Shown in pieces: positions 54,832 through 61,190 of a stretch of 61,190 bases of DNA. Under the pieces are notes generated by a model. That model did no database searches. It had not been told where the DNA came from and was given only the letters and a program-made list of their open reading frames with translations. The stretch covers positions 1 to 61,190 of the forward strand of contig JAJFIU010000050.1 in NCBI GenBank assembly GCA_021774695.1, given 5' to 3'. Each line of letters begins with the position of its first letter. Positions within the stretch are counted from its first letter, which is position 1. The DNA comes from Alphaproteobacteria bacterium. GTDB lineage: Bacteria > Pseudomonadota > Alphaproteobacteria > Sphingomonadales > Kordiimonadaceae. Made by a program: the position numbers and the translations under genes.

Positions 54832-55905
54832 TCAATTGAGTTTTAGCTTGGTTAGGTTTTGTACGTCGCTTTGGAAAGTAGCGCGCTCGCTATCGGGCAG
54901 CGGAATCAAGCCGCGATCAGTCAAATACCCAAGGTCACCGGCAGCATTATCGCCGATCATTTCAGCCATGAATTCCTGCAGACCTGGCACAATGCCTACA
55001 TGCGCTTTTTTGCCGTAAATGAAAAGAGAGCGGGAGATAGGATAGGCACCGTCTGATATAGCATCAAAGGTTGGTTCCTGTGCTGTCTTACCGCTCTTTG
55101 AAACCGGATAAGCCTGAATAACGTCGGCGTTTTGCTCCAGAAAACTAAATCCGAAAATCCCTATGACCTGCTCGTTCGCTTGAATTTTTTGAACGATCAA
55201 GTTGTCATTTTCACCAGCCTCGATAAAAACACCATCTTCGCGAATGCCCCGACAATATGCTTTATAGGTTCTTTTGTCGGATTTTTTAAGCGCCTTCATG
55301 CCCGTAAAGGTTTTGCAGCCGCCTTCGATTGCAAGTTCATTAAATGCATCACGAGTACCCGAGGTTGGCGGCGGACCCAAGACCTGAATTTCCAGGCTTG
55401 GAAGGTTTGGGTTGACCTGGTTCCAGGTTTTATAGGGATTGGGGACCATATTGCCCAACCCGCCTTCAGTATTAGGGGCAGGGACCTGGGCCGCTAGAGC
55501 AAGATACAGATCGCGCAGGCTAAACTGCATAGGTTCGGCGTTTTTGGACGCTGCTAAAACGATGCCGTCAAATCCAATTTTCACTTCAACAACTTCATCC
55601 ACACCGTTCTTGTGGCACAGATCTAATTCAGATTGTTTGATTCGCCGCGACGCGTTGGCTATATCAGGGTGCGAGGAACCCAAACCAGCACAAAATAACT
55701 TCATTCCGCCGCCGGTGCCTGTAGATTCTATGATCGGCGTTTTGAAATTTGTAGTGTTGCCAAATTCTTCTGCTGCCGCTGTCGCGAACGGGAAAACTGT
55801 GGACGACCCGACAACCCGAATTTGGTCCTGTGCGAACGCGCCAGTGCTGGAAGCACCAAATAGGGCGATGACTGCCACTGCTGCATATTTTGAAAAGTTT
55901 CTCAT
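54832..55905 (-). CDS. pstS: Periplasmic phosphate-binding protein
   Basis: The 357-residue protein has a signal peptide (MRNFSKYAAVAVIALFGASSTGAFAQ) and then IRVVGSSTVFPFATAAAEEF, ESTGTGGGMKLFCAGLGSSHPDIANASRRI and GPPTSGTRDAFNELA, the phosphate-contacting loops of the PstS family. It delivers phosphate to PstCAB. Two ATGs compete; 55905 has GGAG nine bases upstream, 55911 only three. A weaker Pho-box match lies about 60 bp upstream. Confidence 0.93.
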   Translation of the reverse strand: MRNFSKYAAVAVIALFGASSTGAFAQDQIRVVGSSTVFPFATAAAEEFGNTTNFKTPIIESTGTGGGMKLFCAGLGSSHPDIANASRRIKQSELDLCHKNGVDEVVEVKIGFDGIVLAASKNAEPMQFSLRDLYLALAAQVPAPNTEGGLGNMVPNPYKTWNQVNPNLPSLEIQVLGPPPTSGTRDAFNELAIEGGCKTFTGMKALKKSDKRTYKAYCRGIREDGVFIEAGENDNLIVQKIQANEQVIGIFGFSFLEQNADVIQAYPVSKSGKTAQEPTFDAISDGAYPISRSLFIYGKKAHVGIVPGLQEFMAEMIGDNAAGDLGYLTDRGLIPLPDSERATFQSDVQNLTKLKLN

Positions 55906-55961
55906 TGTCATTTTCTCCAAACCATTAATCAACCTATTTTCAGATGTGATAGTTGGCTATT

Positions 55962-55979
55962 GTTACAGTTTGATGATTT
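55962..55979 (-). promoter_or_regulatory. Weak Pho-box-like site before pstS
   Basis: Minus-strand AAATCATCAAACTGTAAC agrees at about 14 of 18 positions with the Pho-box consensus; the right half CTGTAAC is intact and the left half is degenerate. Position relative to pstS is right for PhoB control. Confidence 0.4.
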
Positions 55980-56038
55980 TAATTAGCTATTTGTTATATA
56001 TGGGCAATTCGGCAAAATTAGCTGTCGGATTACGGGTT

Positions 56039-57370
56039 TTACCAATCAACCTGGAAGCGGAAACTGAGTGTGTCGACACTGTTTTCGCCGTCCGAGCCAT
56101 TGAGAGACACATCAAACGCGTTTTCAATTTCATTGTGGCTGTAGTTCGCGGTTACGCGGGTATGACGGTTCAAGTACCAGTTTACGCCTAGAAGATAAGT
56201 ATCCTGCTCTCCGCCGTATACACCGTCACTGGTCAAATCAACTCGGTCAAACTTGGCCGCAATTTGCCACGCGCCAAAACCGCCTTCGTTCATTGGGCGA
56301 TTAATTTTAGGCCGATCCCAAATACCTTTTTTTAGATTCAGCGGCTGTTTTTCGCCGGTTAGGTAATATCCGACCTCAAAATAGCCACCGTAAAATAACG
56401 CGTCGCGGCCGCCAGCGCCCGCATTATTGGCTTCAGTGATACCAATCTCGGATGCAGCATGAAATGATCCATACTGTACAGCGGATTCAAACCCGTAGAA
56501 CAGGTCTTCATCAGCTATTTTATTGGTTGCAACAAATCGCGGGCTCAGGTGAGAATGTGCCCGCTGGCGGTACCGCAGCGGCGCTTCATCTTTGGTGTTG
56601 CGGTAGCGCGTGGAAGCGCCAAGTAACCATGCGCCGTTTTCCATTTCGCCGCCGTATGTAGCGCGGGCTGCGAAAACTTCGCTTTCGTTTTCAGCATTAG
56701 AATCTGCATTGCCCTTAAAAGCACCAAGCTCAAGCGACCAGTTATCGCCGCCTGTTATGTATCCGATACCAAAATGGCGGTCAAAACCAAAGGCATCAGT
56801 AAATGCGGCACGTTCCAGAAACGTGATGTGTTTCAAAGAGGTGATCTCTTCCAGGGAATTATTGGATTTGAAATGGCCAAACCGAAACTTACCAAAATCG
56901 CTTTTGTATTCGATGTAGGCATCTTCAATCGATACGTCGTTGTCTGCGAAGTCTGCGACCAGTCGGTATCCGATATTTTTCCAGGCCTTGCCTTCAACGG
57001 CAAGTCGCGCTGAACGAAATTCTGTCGCTCTCATGTTTGTCGAATCATCATCATCGGATATAATTCCGAAATCAGAGAGGATGCGCCCTCGAACATTAAA
57101 CTCGAATAGGCCATCAGGCGTTGCAAGAGCAAAGCCCGGTTCTGCCTTTGTAATAACCGGCGTTTTTGCTGCTACAATGGTTTCTTTTTGCGCGGCAGGT
57201 GCAACAGCTATCGGCGTTGCGACTTGTGCTTTTTCCAATTGTTCGATGCGTTTTGCTAGCATTTCAAGCTGTGCTTTCAGCTCTGAAACCGATTGAGCGG
57301 TGGCGGACGGGGCTATAAACGCCGTCAGTGCGGTTGCTGCGAGCAACGACGCGATGCGATAACGTGCCAT
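56039..57370 (-). CDS. Phosphate-selective porin O/P-type outer-membrane protein
   Basis: The 443-residue protein has a signal peptide (AFIAPSATAQ), a short coiled coil (VSELKAQLEMLAKRIEQLEKA) that forms trimer stalks in OprP-like porins, a beta-barrel domain (NVRGRILSDFGIISDDDDSTNMRATEFRSARLAVEGKAWKNIGYRLVADFADNDVSIEDAYIEY) and a C-terminal aromatic residue (FRFQVDW). OprP/OprO porins pass phosphate or polyphosphate. A near-perfect Pho box upstream and the pst genes downstream strongly support a phosphate role. Confidence 0.85.
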   Translation of the reverse strand: MARYRIASLLAATALTAFIAPSATAQSVSELKAQLEMLAKRIEQLEKAQVATPIAVAPAAQKETIVAAKTPVITKAEPGFALATPDGLFEFNVRGRILSDFGIISDDDDSTNMRATEFRSARLAVEGKAWKNIGYRLVADFADNDVSIEDAYIEYKSDFGKFRFGHFKSNNSLEEITSLKHITFLERAAFTDAFGFDRHFGIGYITGGDNWSLELGAFKGNADSNAENESEVFAARATYGGEMENGAWLLGASTRYRNTKDEAPLRYRQRAHSHLSPRFVATNKIADEDLFYGFESAVQYGSFHAASEIGITEANNAGAGGRDALFYGGYFEVGYYLTGEKQPLNLKKGIWDRPKINRPMNEGGFGAWQIAAKFDRVDLTSDGVYGGEQDTYLLGVNWYLNRHTRVTANYSHNEIENAFDVSLNGSDGENSVDTLSFRFQVDW

Positions 57371-57499
57371 ATGAGTAGACCTTTCCCTGCTAAGGCGTTG
57401 GCGACGTTTTCCTGCAATTCAAATAAGGAGCACGTCACAAAATCTATATGTTTCCGAGCAGCAATATTTCTGCCGGTGATCTGGTGATAACTGCGGCGT
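57371..57499. other. Leader region of the porin gene
   Basis: About 130 bases between the Pho box and the porin ATG. On the minus strand AGGGAAAGGTCTACTC lies just before the start codon and supplies the RBS. No further element was recognised. Confidence 0.4.
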
Positions 57500-57517
57500 A
57501 TTACAGTTTTATGACAA
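57500..57517 (-). promoter_or_regulatory. Pho box before the phosphate porin gene
   Basis: Minus-strand TTGTCATAAAACTGTAAT matches the 18-bp PhoB consensus (CTGTCATA-A-A-CTGT-A-) at all fixed positions but the first. A further half CTGTAAC lies at 57520-57526 and another, TGTCATAAAT, near 57538-57547. It is 130 bp upstream of the porin start. Phosphate-starvation control by PhoB is very likely. Confidence 0.75.
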
Positions 57518-57626
57518 TTGTTACAGTTGGGTTTCTGATTTATGACATTGGACCAAAGGGGGCGCAGTATAGCTGAGGACGGCCCATAAACTCGGGCACC
57601 AGTCTATTTGAAAAATAAAGAAAAAA

Positions 57627-57642
57627 ATGGTGCCGGCACCAT
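57627..57642. repeat. Perfect 16-bp palindrome
   Basis: ATGGTGCCGGCACCAT is a perfect, loopless palindrome in the spacer between the divergent porin and integrase genes. It may be an operator. No T run follows. Confidence 0.45.
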
Positions 57643-57677
57643 GTGGTCTGGGGATCACGAGTAATTCTATCTATATG

Positions 57678-57710
57678 CAGTTAAATTGTTTTGTTTCAAA
57701 GATTTAACTG
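57678..57710. repeat. Inverted repeat before the integrase remnant
   Basis: CAGTTAAAT (57678-57686) and ATTTAACTG (57702-57710) are perfect inverted repeats around 15 bases; with flanks 11 of 12 pairs match. Its location about 100 bp before the integrase start suggests a recombinase-binding or attachment-related site, but no second copy was found in the window. Confidence 0.35.
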
Positions 57711-57812
57711 TATGTCGGGCACCCTGTAAGCTAGTCGATTCTATCAGGTCTAATCAGGTGATTTTGGTGCGAGTGCGCCAATTTTTACGCAAAAGACCGA
57801 TAGGAGATACCC

Positions 57813-58786
57813 ATGGCTACATACAGAAAACGCGGCAACGGATGGCGCGCAGAAGTAAGAAAACACGGACACTATTTTTCATCAAGCTTTAGCACAAAAG
57901 CACAGGCAAGAGACTGGGCAATGCAAAAAGAGGTGGAAATTGTCGAAGGCAAGATCGAAGAGGCATTGCCGCATCTGCTAGTTCGCGAAGCTTTTAAGCG
58001 ATACGCAACTGAAGTGTCACCAGGGAAGGGGGGGCACGGCGGGAGATCATACGGCTGAAATCATTGTGCAGGGAGCCATTGGCTACGGTTCTTCTTTCAG
58101 ACCTCAAAACCCAACATATGGCCACCTACCACGACAAGCGTTTGCACTCAGTTGCTCCGGGCACGGTTAACAGAGACCTCAGCTTGATGCCAGCGGTTTT
58201 CACTCGGGCTCGTAAGGAATGGGGCTGGCTTAAAGAGAACCCAATACGCGACTTGGAGCTTCCTAAACCGCCACGCCCTCGCGAGAGGCTCATTTCCCAG
58301 GAAGAAATCAGGCGGGTTATTTTAGCCCTTGGTTACCGGGACGACCGACCTGTTCAGACAAAGTGTGAGTTGGTGGGGCTGTTTTTTCTGCTCGCACTGG
58401 AAACGGGTATGCGTCTGGGGGAGCTATGCAGAATGACCCATACATCTATGCATCTAGATAAGAGATATGTTCAGCTTATCCAAACAAAGAACGGTGACCG
58501 GCGGCAGGTGCCACTCTCAACACGTGCGATTGAACTGTGTTCTCAGTTCAGGACAACAAATTGTCGCGTATCGGCTGCGGTTGCCGGGGAACTGTTTCGC
58601 AAGGCACTTAAACAGGCAGAGGTCACAAACCTTCATTTCCACGATACACGCCACGAGGCGGTTACGCGCTTGGCCCGCAAGCTGGATGCACTCGCTCTCG
58701 CCCGCATGATAGGGCGCCGTGACCTCAAAAGCCTGATGATCTACTATAACGAAAGCGCGACAGAGCTTGCAGAGATGTTGAAGTAA
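57813..58786 (+). pseudogene. Tyrosine recombinase/integrase, frameshifted in a G7 run
   Basis: The first frame (57813-58058) encodes MATYRKRGNGWRAEVRKHGHYFSSSF... and the SAM-like arm region up to VSPGKGG, then ends after 81 residues. The second frame resumes at the G run (58028-58034) with ARREIIRLKSLCREPLATVLL and runs to 58786 through the catalytic domain: ETGMRLGEL (Arg), HDTRHEAVTRLA (H-x-x-R) and SLMIYYN (Tyr). One missing G in AAGGGGGGG explains the break; a -1 ribosomal shift on G-GGG-GGG would restore about 325 residues. The usual His in MIGHRDL is Arg here (MIGRRDL), which also argues for decay. It resembles phage/shufflon-type integrases. Confidence 0.8.
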
Positions 58787-58795
58787 AGATTTTGA

Positions 58796-58822
58796 GCTGC
58801 CCCCGGGTAAAACGAGGGCAGC
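58796..58822 (+). terminator. Hairpin after the integrase remnant
   Basis: GCTGCCC (58796-58802) and GGGCAGC (58816-58822) form a seven-pair stem around 13 bases, ten bases after the stop codon. There is no proper T run, so it is a weak terminator candidate. Confidence 0.4.
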
Positions 58823-59084
58823 GTCCTAAATATTTCTAGGCTCTGATTTTAATCATCACTCAACATTGGGAGTTGTAGGACTATTATTTTACGACTGATA
58901 AGTTTATACAGATATCATAATATGTTGTTATGTATGGCATAAAATAAATACTGACTCATTATGAATGACGTAAATATGTAGTACCATAGTGTCGCAACTT
59001 TGAAAGATACTATGATGCCCGTAAAGCAAACATTGGAATAAAGATCAAGCTGGGCGGCTTTAAAAAGCTGGAGTGGTGGTTAGC
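58823..59084. other. AT-rich gene-free spacer
   Basis: About 260 bases with clearly higher AT content than the neighbourhood and many short imperfect repeats of ATAATATG/CATTATGA type. I see no gene with a start codon and no RNA element. An open frame without a start codon at about 58992-59130 (ERYYDARKANIGIKIK...) could be a gene fragment but was not recognised. Confidence 0.4.
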
Positions 59085-60101
59085 TCATTTGCAACCTGCC
59101 ACTTGGAAAGGCGGGCAGACTACAGGGCCATAAACAGCGCGCAGGCCCTTTGAATGGAACAGCCCGAACACACTGGTATGGCCCTCGGTGGGGAAAACTT
59201 CGGTTTTCAGTGTAAAGCCCGAAAGCGCTTTACTGCGCAGAAGTGCATCCATCCTGTAAACGTTGGAAACATAGCGTTTATGAGGTTCTGCGATTTCTTC
59301 CGTTCCGCCAACGGCCATATAAACGCTGGCGTTCAGTGTATCATGGGTTTTCAGAAAATCGCGGGCATAGGAAAAAGTGATTTCATTATCCCACCAAAGC
59401 GCGGGACTGCCAAGCACGTAGCGATTGAAGGTTTCAGGCTTGTTAAACAGCACATACAGGCCAAAAAGCCCGCCGAGCGAATGACCAAAATAGCCGCTTT
59501 CTTCAGGCACGGTACTGTATGTGTTGTTGATAAAGGGCTTGAGCTCATCCTGTATGAAGGCCAGAAACTCGGCTGCACCGCCCATTTTTTTACCAGTGGT
59601 GATCTGGGCAATGCCTTCAATCGGAATGTTATAAGGCCCGCGTTCCATTTCGCTTGGTGTCAGGTCGCGCTGGCGTAAATAAAGCGAATGGAAAACCGTA
59701 TCAACCGGGTATCCGATCCCGACAATGATAAACCTTGGCAATTCTGCAAGTGTTTGCATGCTTCGGGTCATTTCAGAGATTGGAATGCCACCGCTTGCAT
59801 CGGTCATATAAAGGACTGGGAATTTCTCTGAACCGTCCTTTTTGCTTACAGGGATCAGCACATGAATTTCATATGTTTGACCATTGAATTTTGATATTAA
59901 TTTGTGGGTTTGAACGGGAGGGAAATGATAAGGTGTTTTATCTTCCAGCGATTGGCTGGCCTGTGAGGTTTCGGACTTGAATATTTCACCATTGGCGCTT
60001 GAAAATGCAGGAAAGAGAAACAGTAATAACAAAAAAACGCTACCGAACCCTTTTTGGCCCAGAGATAAGGCCACTTTACGCCCGCAGTTTTGTATAATCA
60101 T
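59085..60101 (-). CDS. Exported alpha/beta-hydrolase (esterase D/Fes-like)
   Basis: The 338-residue protein has a signal peptide (SVFLLLLFLFPAFSSA) and the putative-esterase fold: FPVLYMTDASGGIP, FIIVGIGYP, nucleophile elbow GYFGHSLGGLFGLYVLF, SPALWWDNE and the catalytic His in FPTEGHTSVFG. It resembles IroE/BesA-type periplasmic siderophore esterases and related serine esterases; no siderophore genes are near, so the substrate is open. Two Cys at the C terminus (VVCPPFQVAGC) may be bridged. It is read toward the integrase remnant. Confidence 0.78.
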   Translation of the reverse strand: MIIQNCGRKVALSLGQKGFGSVFLLLLFLFPAFSSANGEIFKSETSQASQSLEDKTPYHFPPVQTHKLISKFNGQTYEIHVLIPVSKKDGSEKFPVLYMTDASGGIPISEMTRSMQTLAELPRFIIVGIGYPVDTVFHSLYLRQRDLTPSEMERGPYNIPIEGIAQITTGKKMGGAAEFLAFIQDELKPFINNTYSTVPEESGYFGHSLGGLFGLYVLFNKPETFNRYVLGSPALWWDNEITFSYARDFLKTHDTLNASVYMAVGGTEEIAEPHKRYVSNVYRMDALLRSKALSGFTLKTEVFPTEGHTSVFGLFHSKGLRAVYGPVVCPPFQVAGCK

Positions 60102-60204
60102 CTCGTTAACCCTTTCCTGGGTTGCCCGTATTCAGGAGCGCTTTTTCTCTCTGAAAGCGCCCCTTTCCGTTGAAACGGAAATTGTTACTTCTGACCTTCA
60201 AAGA

Positions 60205-60669
60205 CTATTCCAGATGAAGATGCTTGTGAGCGTTATTTTCTTTGGCCATCGCATACATCGCCTGCCCATCAACAATACCGCTAATCGAGCCATCGGGATT
60301 GTAGCCAAAAAGCGGTCCATGTATGATAGCAAACATAATGGTGCCGCCCGGCGAAGTTGGCATATGGCTGGCGCCCGCAGGCTCGTAGCCATAATTTCCC
60401 TTGGATCCTCTGTCATCATCATAGCCGAATTCGCCTTCCATGATATAGACCTCACTTGAGCCGATATGGCCATGGATTGGTGCATCGTTACCGGCTTCCA
60501 CTTTCAAAAACATGGTGAAACCGCCGGTGTCTTCCTTCAGGTGCATTAATTTGAAAAACGTTCCCTCTATAACCCAGGGTGTCCAGGGGATTGTATCCGG
60601 ATTGATAAAGACCGGATGCTCGTGGGTTGTTGTCTTAACGATTGATGTATCAACTTTTTGCAGCTTCAT
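60205..60669 (-). CDS. Cupin protein (ChrR/dihydroxyacetophenone-dioxygenase-like)
   Basis: The 154-residue protein has a single cupin barrel: FLKVEAGNDAPIHGHIGSSEVYIMEGEFGYDDDR carries the H-x-H and Glu metal ligands and GASHMPTSPGGTIMFAI the third His. N-terminal FINPDTIPWTPWVIEGTFFKLMHL is typical of ChrR-like cupins, which include dioxygenases acting on small aromatic ketones. The substrate is unknown. It lies about 100 bases upstream of the esterase on the same strand and divergent from the SDR gene. Confidence 0.75.
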   Translation of the reverse strand: MKLQKVDTSIVKTTTHEHPVFINPDTIPWTPWVIEGTFFKLMHLKEDTGGFTMFLKVEAGNDAPIHGHIGSSEVYIMEGEFGYDDDRGSKGNYGYEPAGASHMPTSPGGTIMFAIIHGPLFGYNPDGSISGIVDGQAMYAMAKENNAHKHLHLE

Positions 60670-60851
60670 GGCAGCGTCCTTTTTTATTACCTGTGTCAGT
60701 TTGCAAAACTATCGTTAGCCGTTTTTGCTGTCATGACGAGAAACCCCTAAGCTTTTAAAAAGTTGCTCCTGAGTAATTCCCGCTATTGCAGATCAGGGCC
60801 TGGCGACGTGATATATTTCAGGATTGCGCATGGTTTTTTTCGGAGGTCTGA

Positions 60852-61190
60852 ATGCAATTAATTGGTAAAACAGCTCTTATTTCCGGGGCAGCTTCGGGGA
60901 TAGGAAAAGCAACGGCTTTAACCTTCGCCAGTGAAGGCGCCCAAGTGTTGTTGGGCGATATAAACTTTGACCAGGCCGAAAAGCTGGCAAGATCAATCGG
61001 GGAAAATGCACAGGCCGTACCTTTGGATGTTAGCAGCGAAAACAGTTGGCGCGGTACTTTGGCGGATGTTGAACGAAATCCAGGCCACCTTGACATACTG
61101 GTGAACTGTGCGGGTATCGGTATAGCAGGTAATTTTGAAGAAACCTCGCTGGTAGATTGGCAGAAGGTTATGGACGTAAATCTAACAAGC
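60852..61190 (+). CDS. SDR-family oxidoreductase, N-terminal part (runs off the window)
   Basis: From ATG 60852, with CGGAGG five bases upstream, the frame stays open for 113 codons to the end of the window. MQLIGKTALISGAASGIGKATAL has the glycine-rich NAD(P)-binding motif; LLGDIN has the Asp after strand 2 that favours NAD(H); LDVSSENSW and DILVNCAGIGIAG are the further classical SDR motifs. The catalytic Tyr-x3-Lys lies beyond the end. The substrate is not predictable. Confidence 0.88.
   Translation, partial: MQLIGKTALISGAASGIGKATALTFASEGAQVLLGDINFDQAEKLARSIGENAQAVPLDVSSENSWRGTLADVERNPGHLDILVNCAGIGIAGNFEETSLVDWQKVMDVNLTS

Noticed and set aside
57686-57892. Open frame of 68 codons overlapping the start of the integrase remnant
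   Set aside because: It is out of frame with the integrase start, which has a family-like N terminus; the translation shows no known protein and no RBS.
58992-59130. Start-less open frame ERYYDARKANIGIKIK after the integrase
   Set aside because: Short, without a start codon, and partly opposite the esterase gene; I recognise no family, so it is noted only as a possible fragment.

Overview
The window reads as chromosomal DNA of a marine-type alphaproteobacterium. Pointers are the plant/alpha-type glutamate-cysteine ligase, PstC and PstA with long N-terminal extensions, a TorF-family porin, an Oar-like TonB-dependent receptor, a Spinster-type MFS carrier, a near-match to the alphaproteobacterial LexA box (GAAC-N7-GAAC) before uvrB, and many purple-bacterial housekeeping genes (ubiA, aidB, scoAB, rsmE). 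Base composition is moderate and fairly even. I cannot name the genus; a Kordiimonadales/Emcibacterales-like or sphingomonad-like lineage is only a guess. No tRNA, rRNA, CRISPR array or intact insertion sequence was seen.

Layout. 1-2.2 kb: the 3' end of deoB, then an exported S1/P1 nuclease and a PhoD-like phosphatase, a likely nucleic-acid/phosphate scavenging group. 2.4-9.6 kb: Oar-like TonB receptor, RutR-like TetR regulator, membrane sulfatase-fold protein and MFS carrier. 9.8-13.8 kb: lipoprotein dipeptidase, feoAB behind a Fur-box-like site, and dps. 13.9-18.2 kb: secreted metallopeptidase, aspartate aminotransferase, TorF porin with a strongly structured 3' region, and a small exported protein. 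18.3-25.6 kb: uvrB with a LexA-like box inside its promoter, then small enzymes, a MAPEG protein and a globin-coupled diguanylate cyclase. 25.6-36.3 kb: IorAB-type molybdenum hydroxylase, gshA with a cysteine-dioxygenase-like gene, rsmE (TTG start), a membrane protein/XRE regulator pair behind long repeats, a PLP decarboxylase/acetyltransferase pair and aidB. 36.4-46 kb: ubiA, ppa, a VOC protein divergent from a WYL regulator, scoAB, an M16 lipoprotein protease and three PAS-like paralogues.

46.2-57.5 kb is a phosphate island: low-affinity Pit with its DUF47 partner on the plus strand; on the minus strand a phosphate-selective-type porin behind an excellent Pho box, then pstS-pstC-pstA-pstB-phoU, then a large protein joining a P-loop kinase-like domain to a PPP-type phosphoesterase. 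57.6-61.2 kb: a tyrosine recombinase gene broken in a run of seven G, an AT-rich spacer, an esterase, a cupin and the start of an SDR gene.

Most interesting: (1) the kinase-like/phosphoesterase fusion next to phoU; (2) two minus-strand 3' regions (after the TorF porin and after the VOC gene) that fold into hairpins exposing C-rich, anti-Shine-Dalgarno-like loops and end in U-rich stretches, so they look like 3'UTR-derived small RNAs; (3) operator-like repeats before the membrane protein/XRE pair and between the VOC and WYL genes; (4) the frameshifted integrase. All functions are inferred from sequence motifs read by eye; no database search was run.
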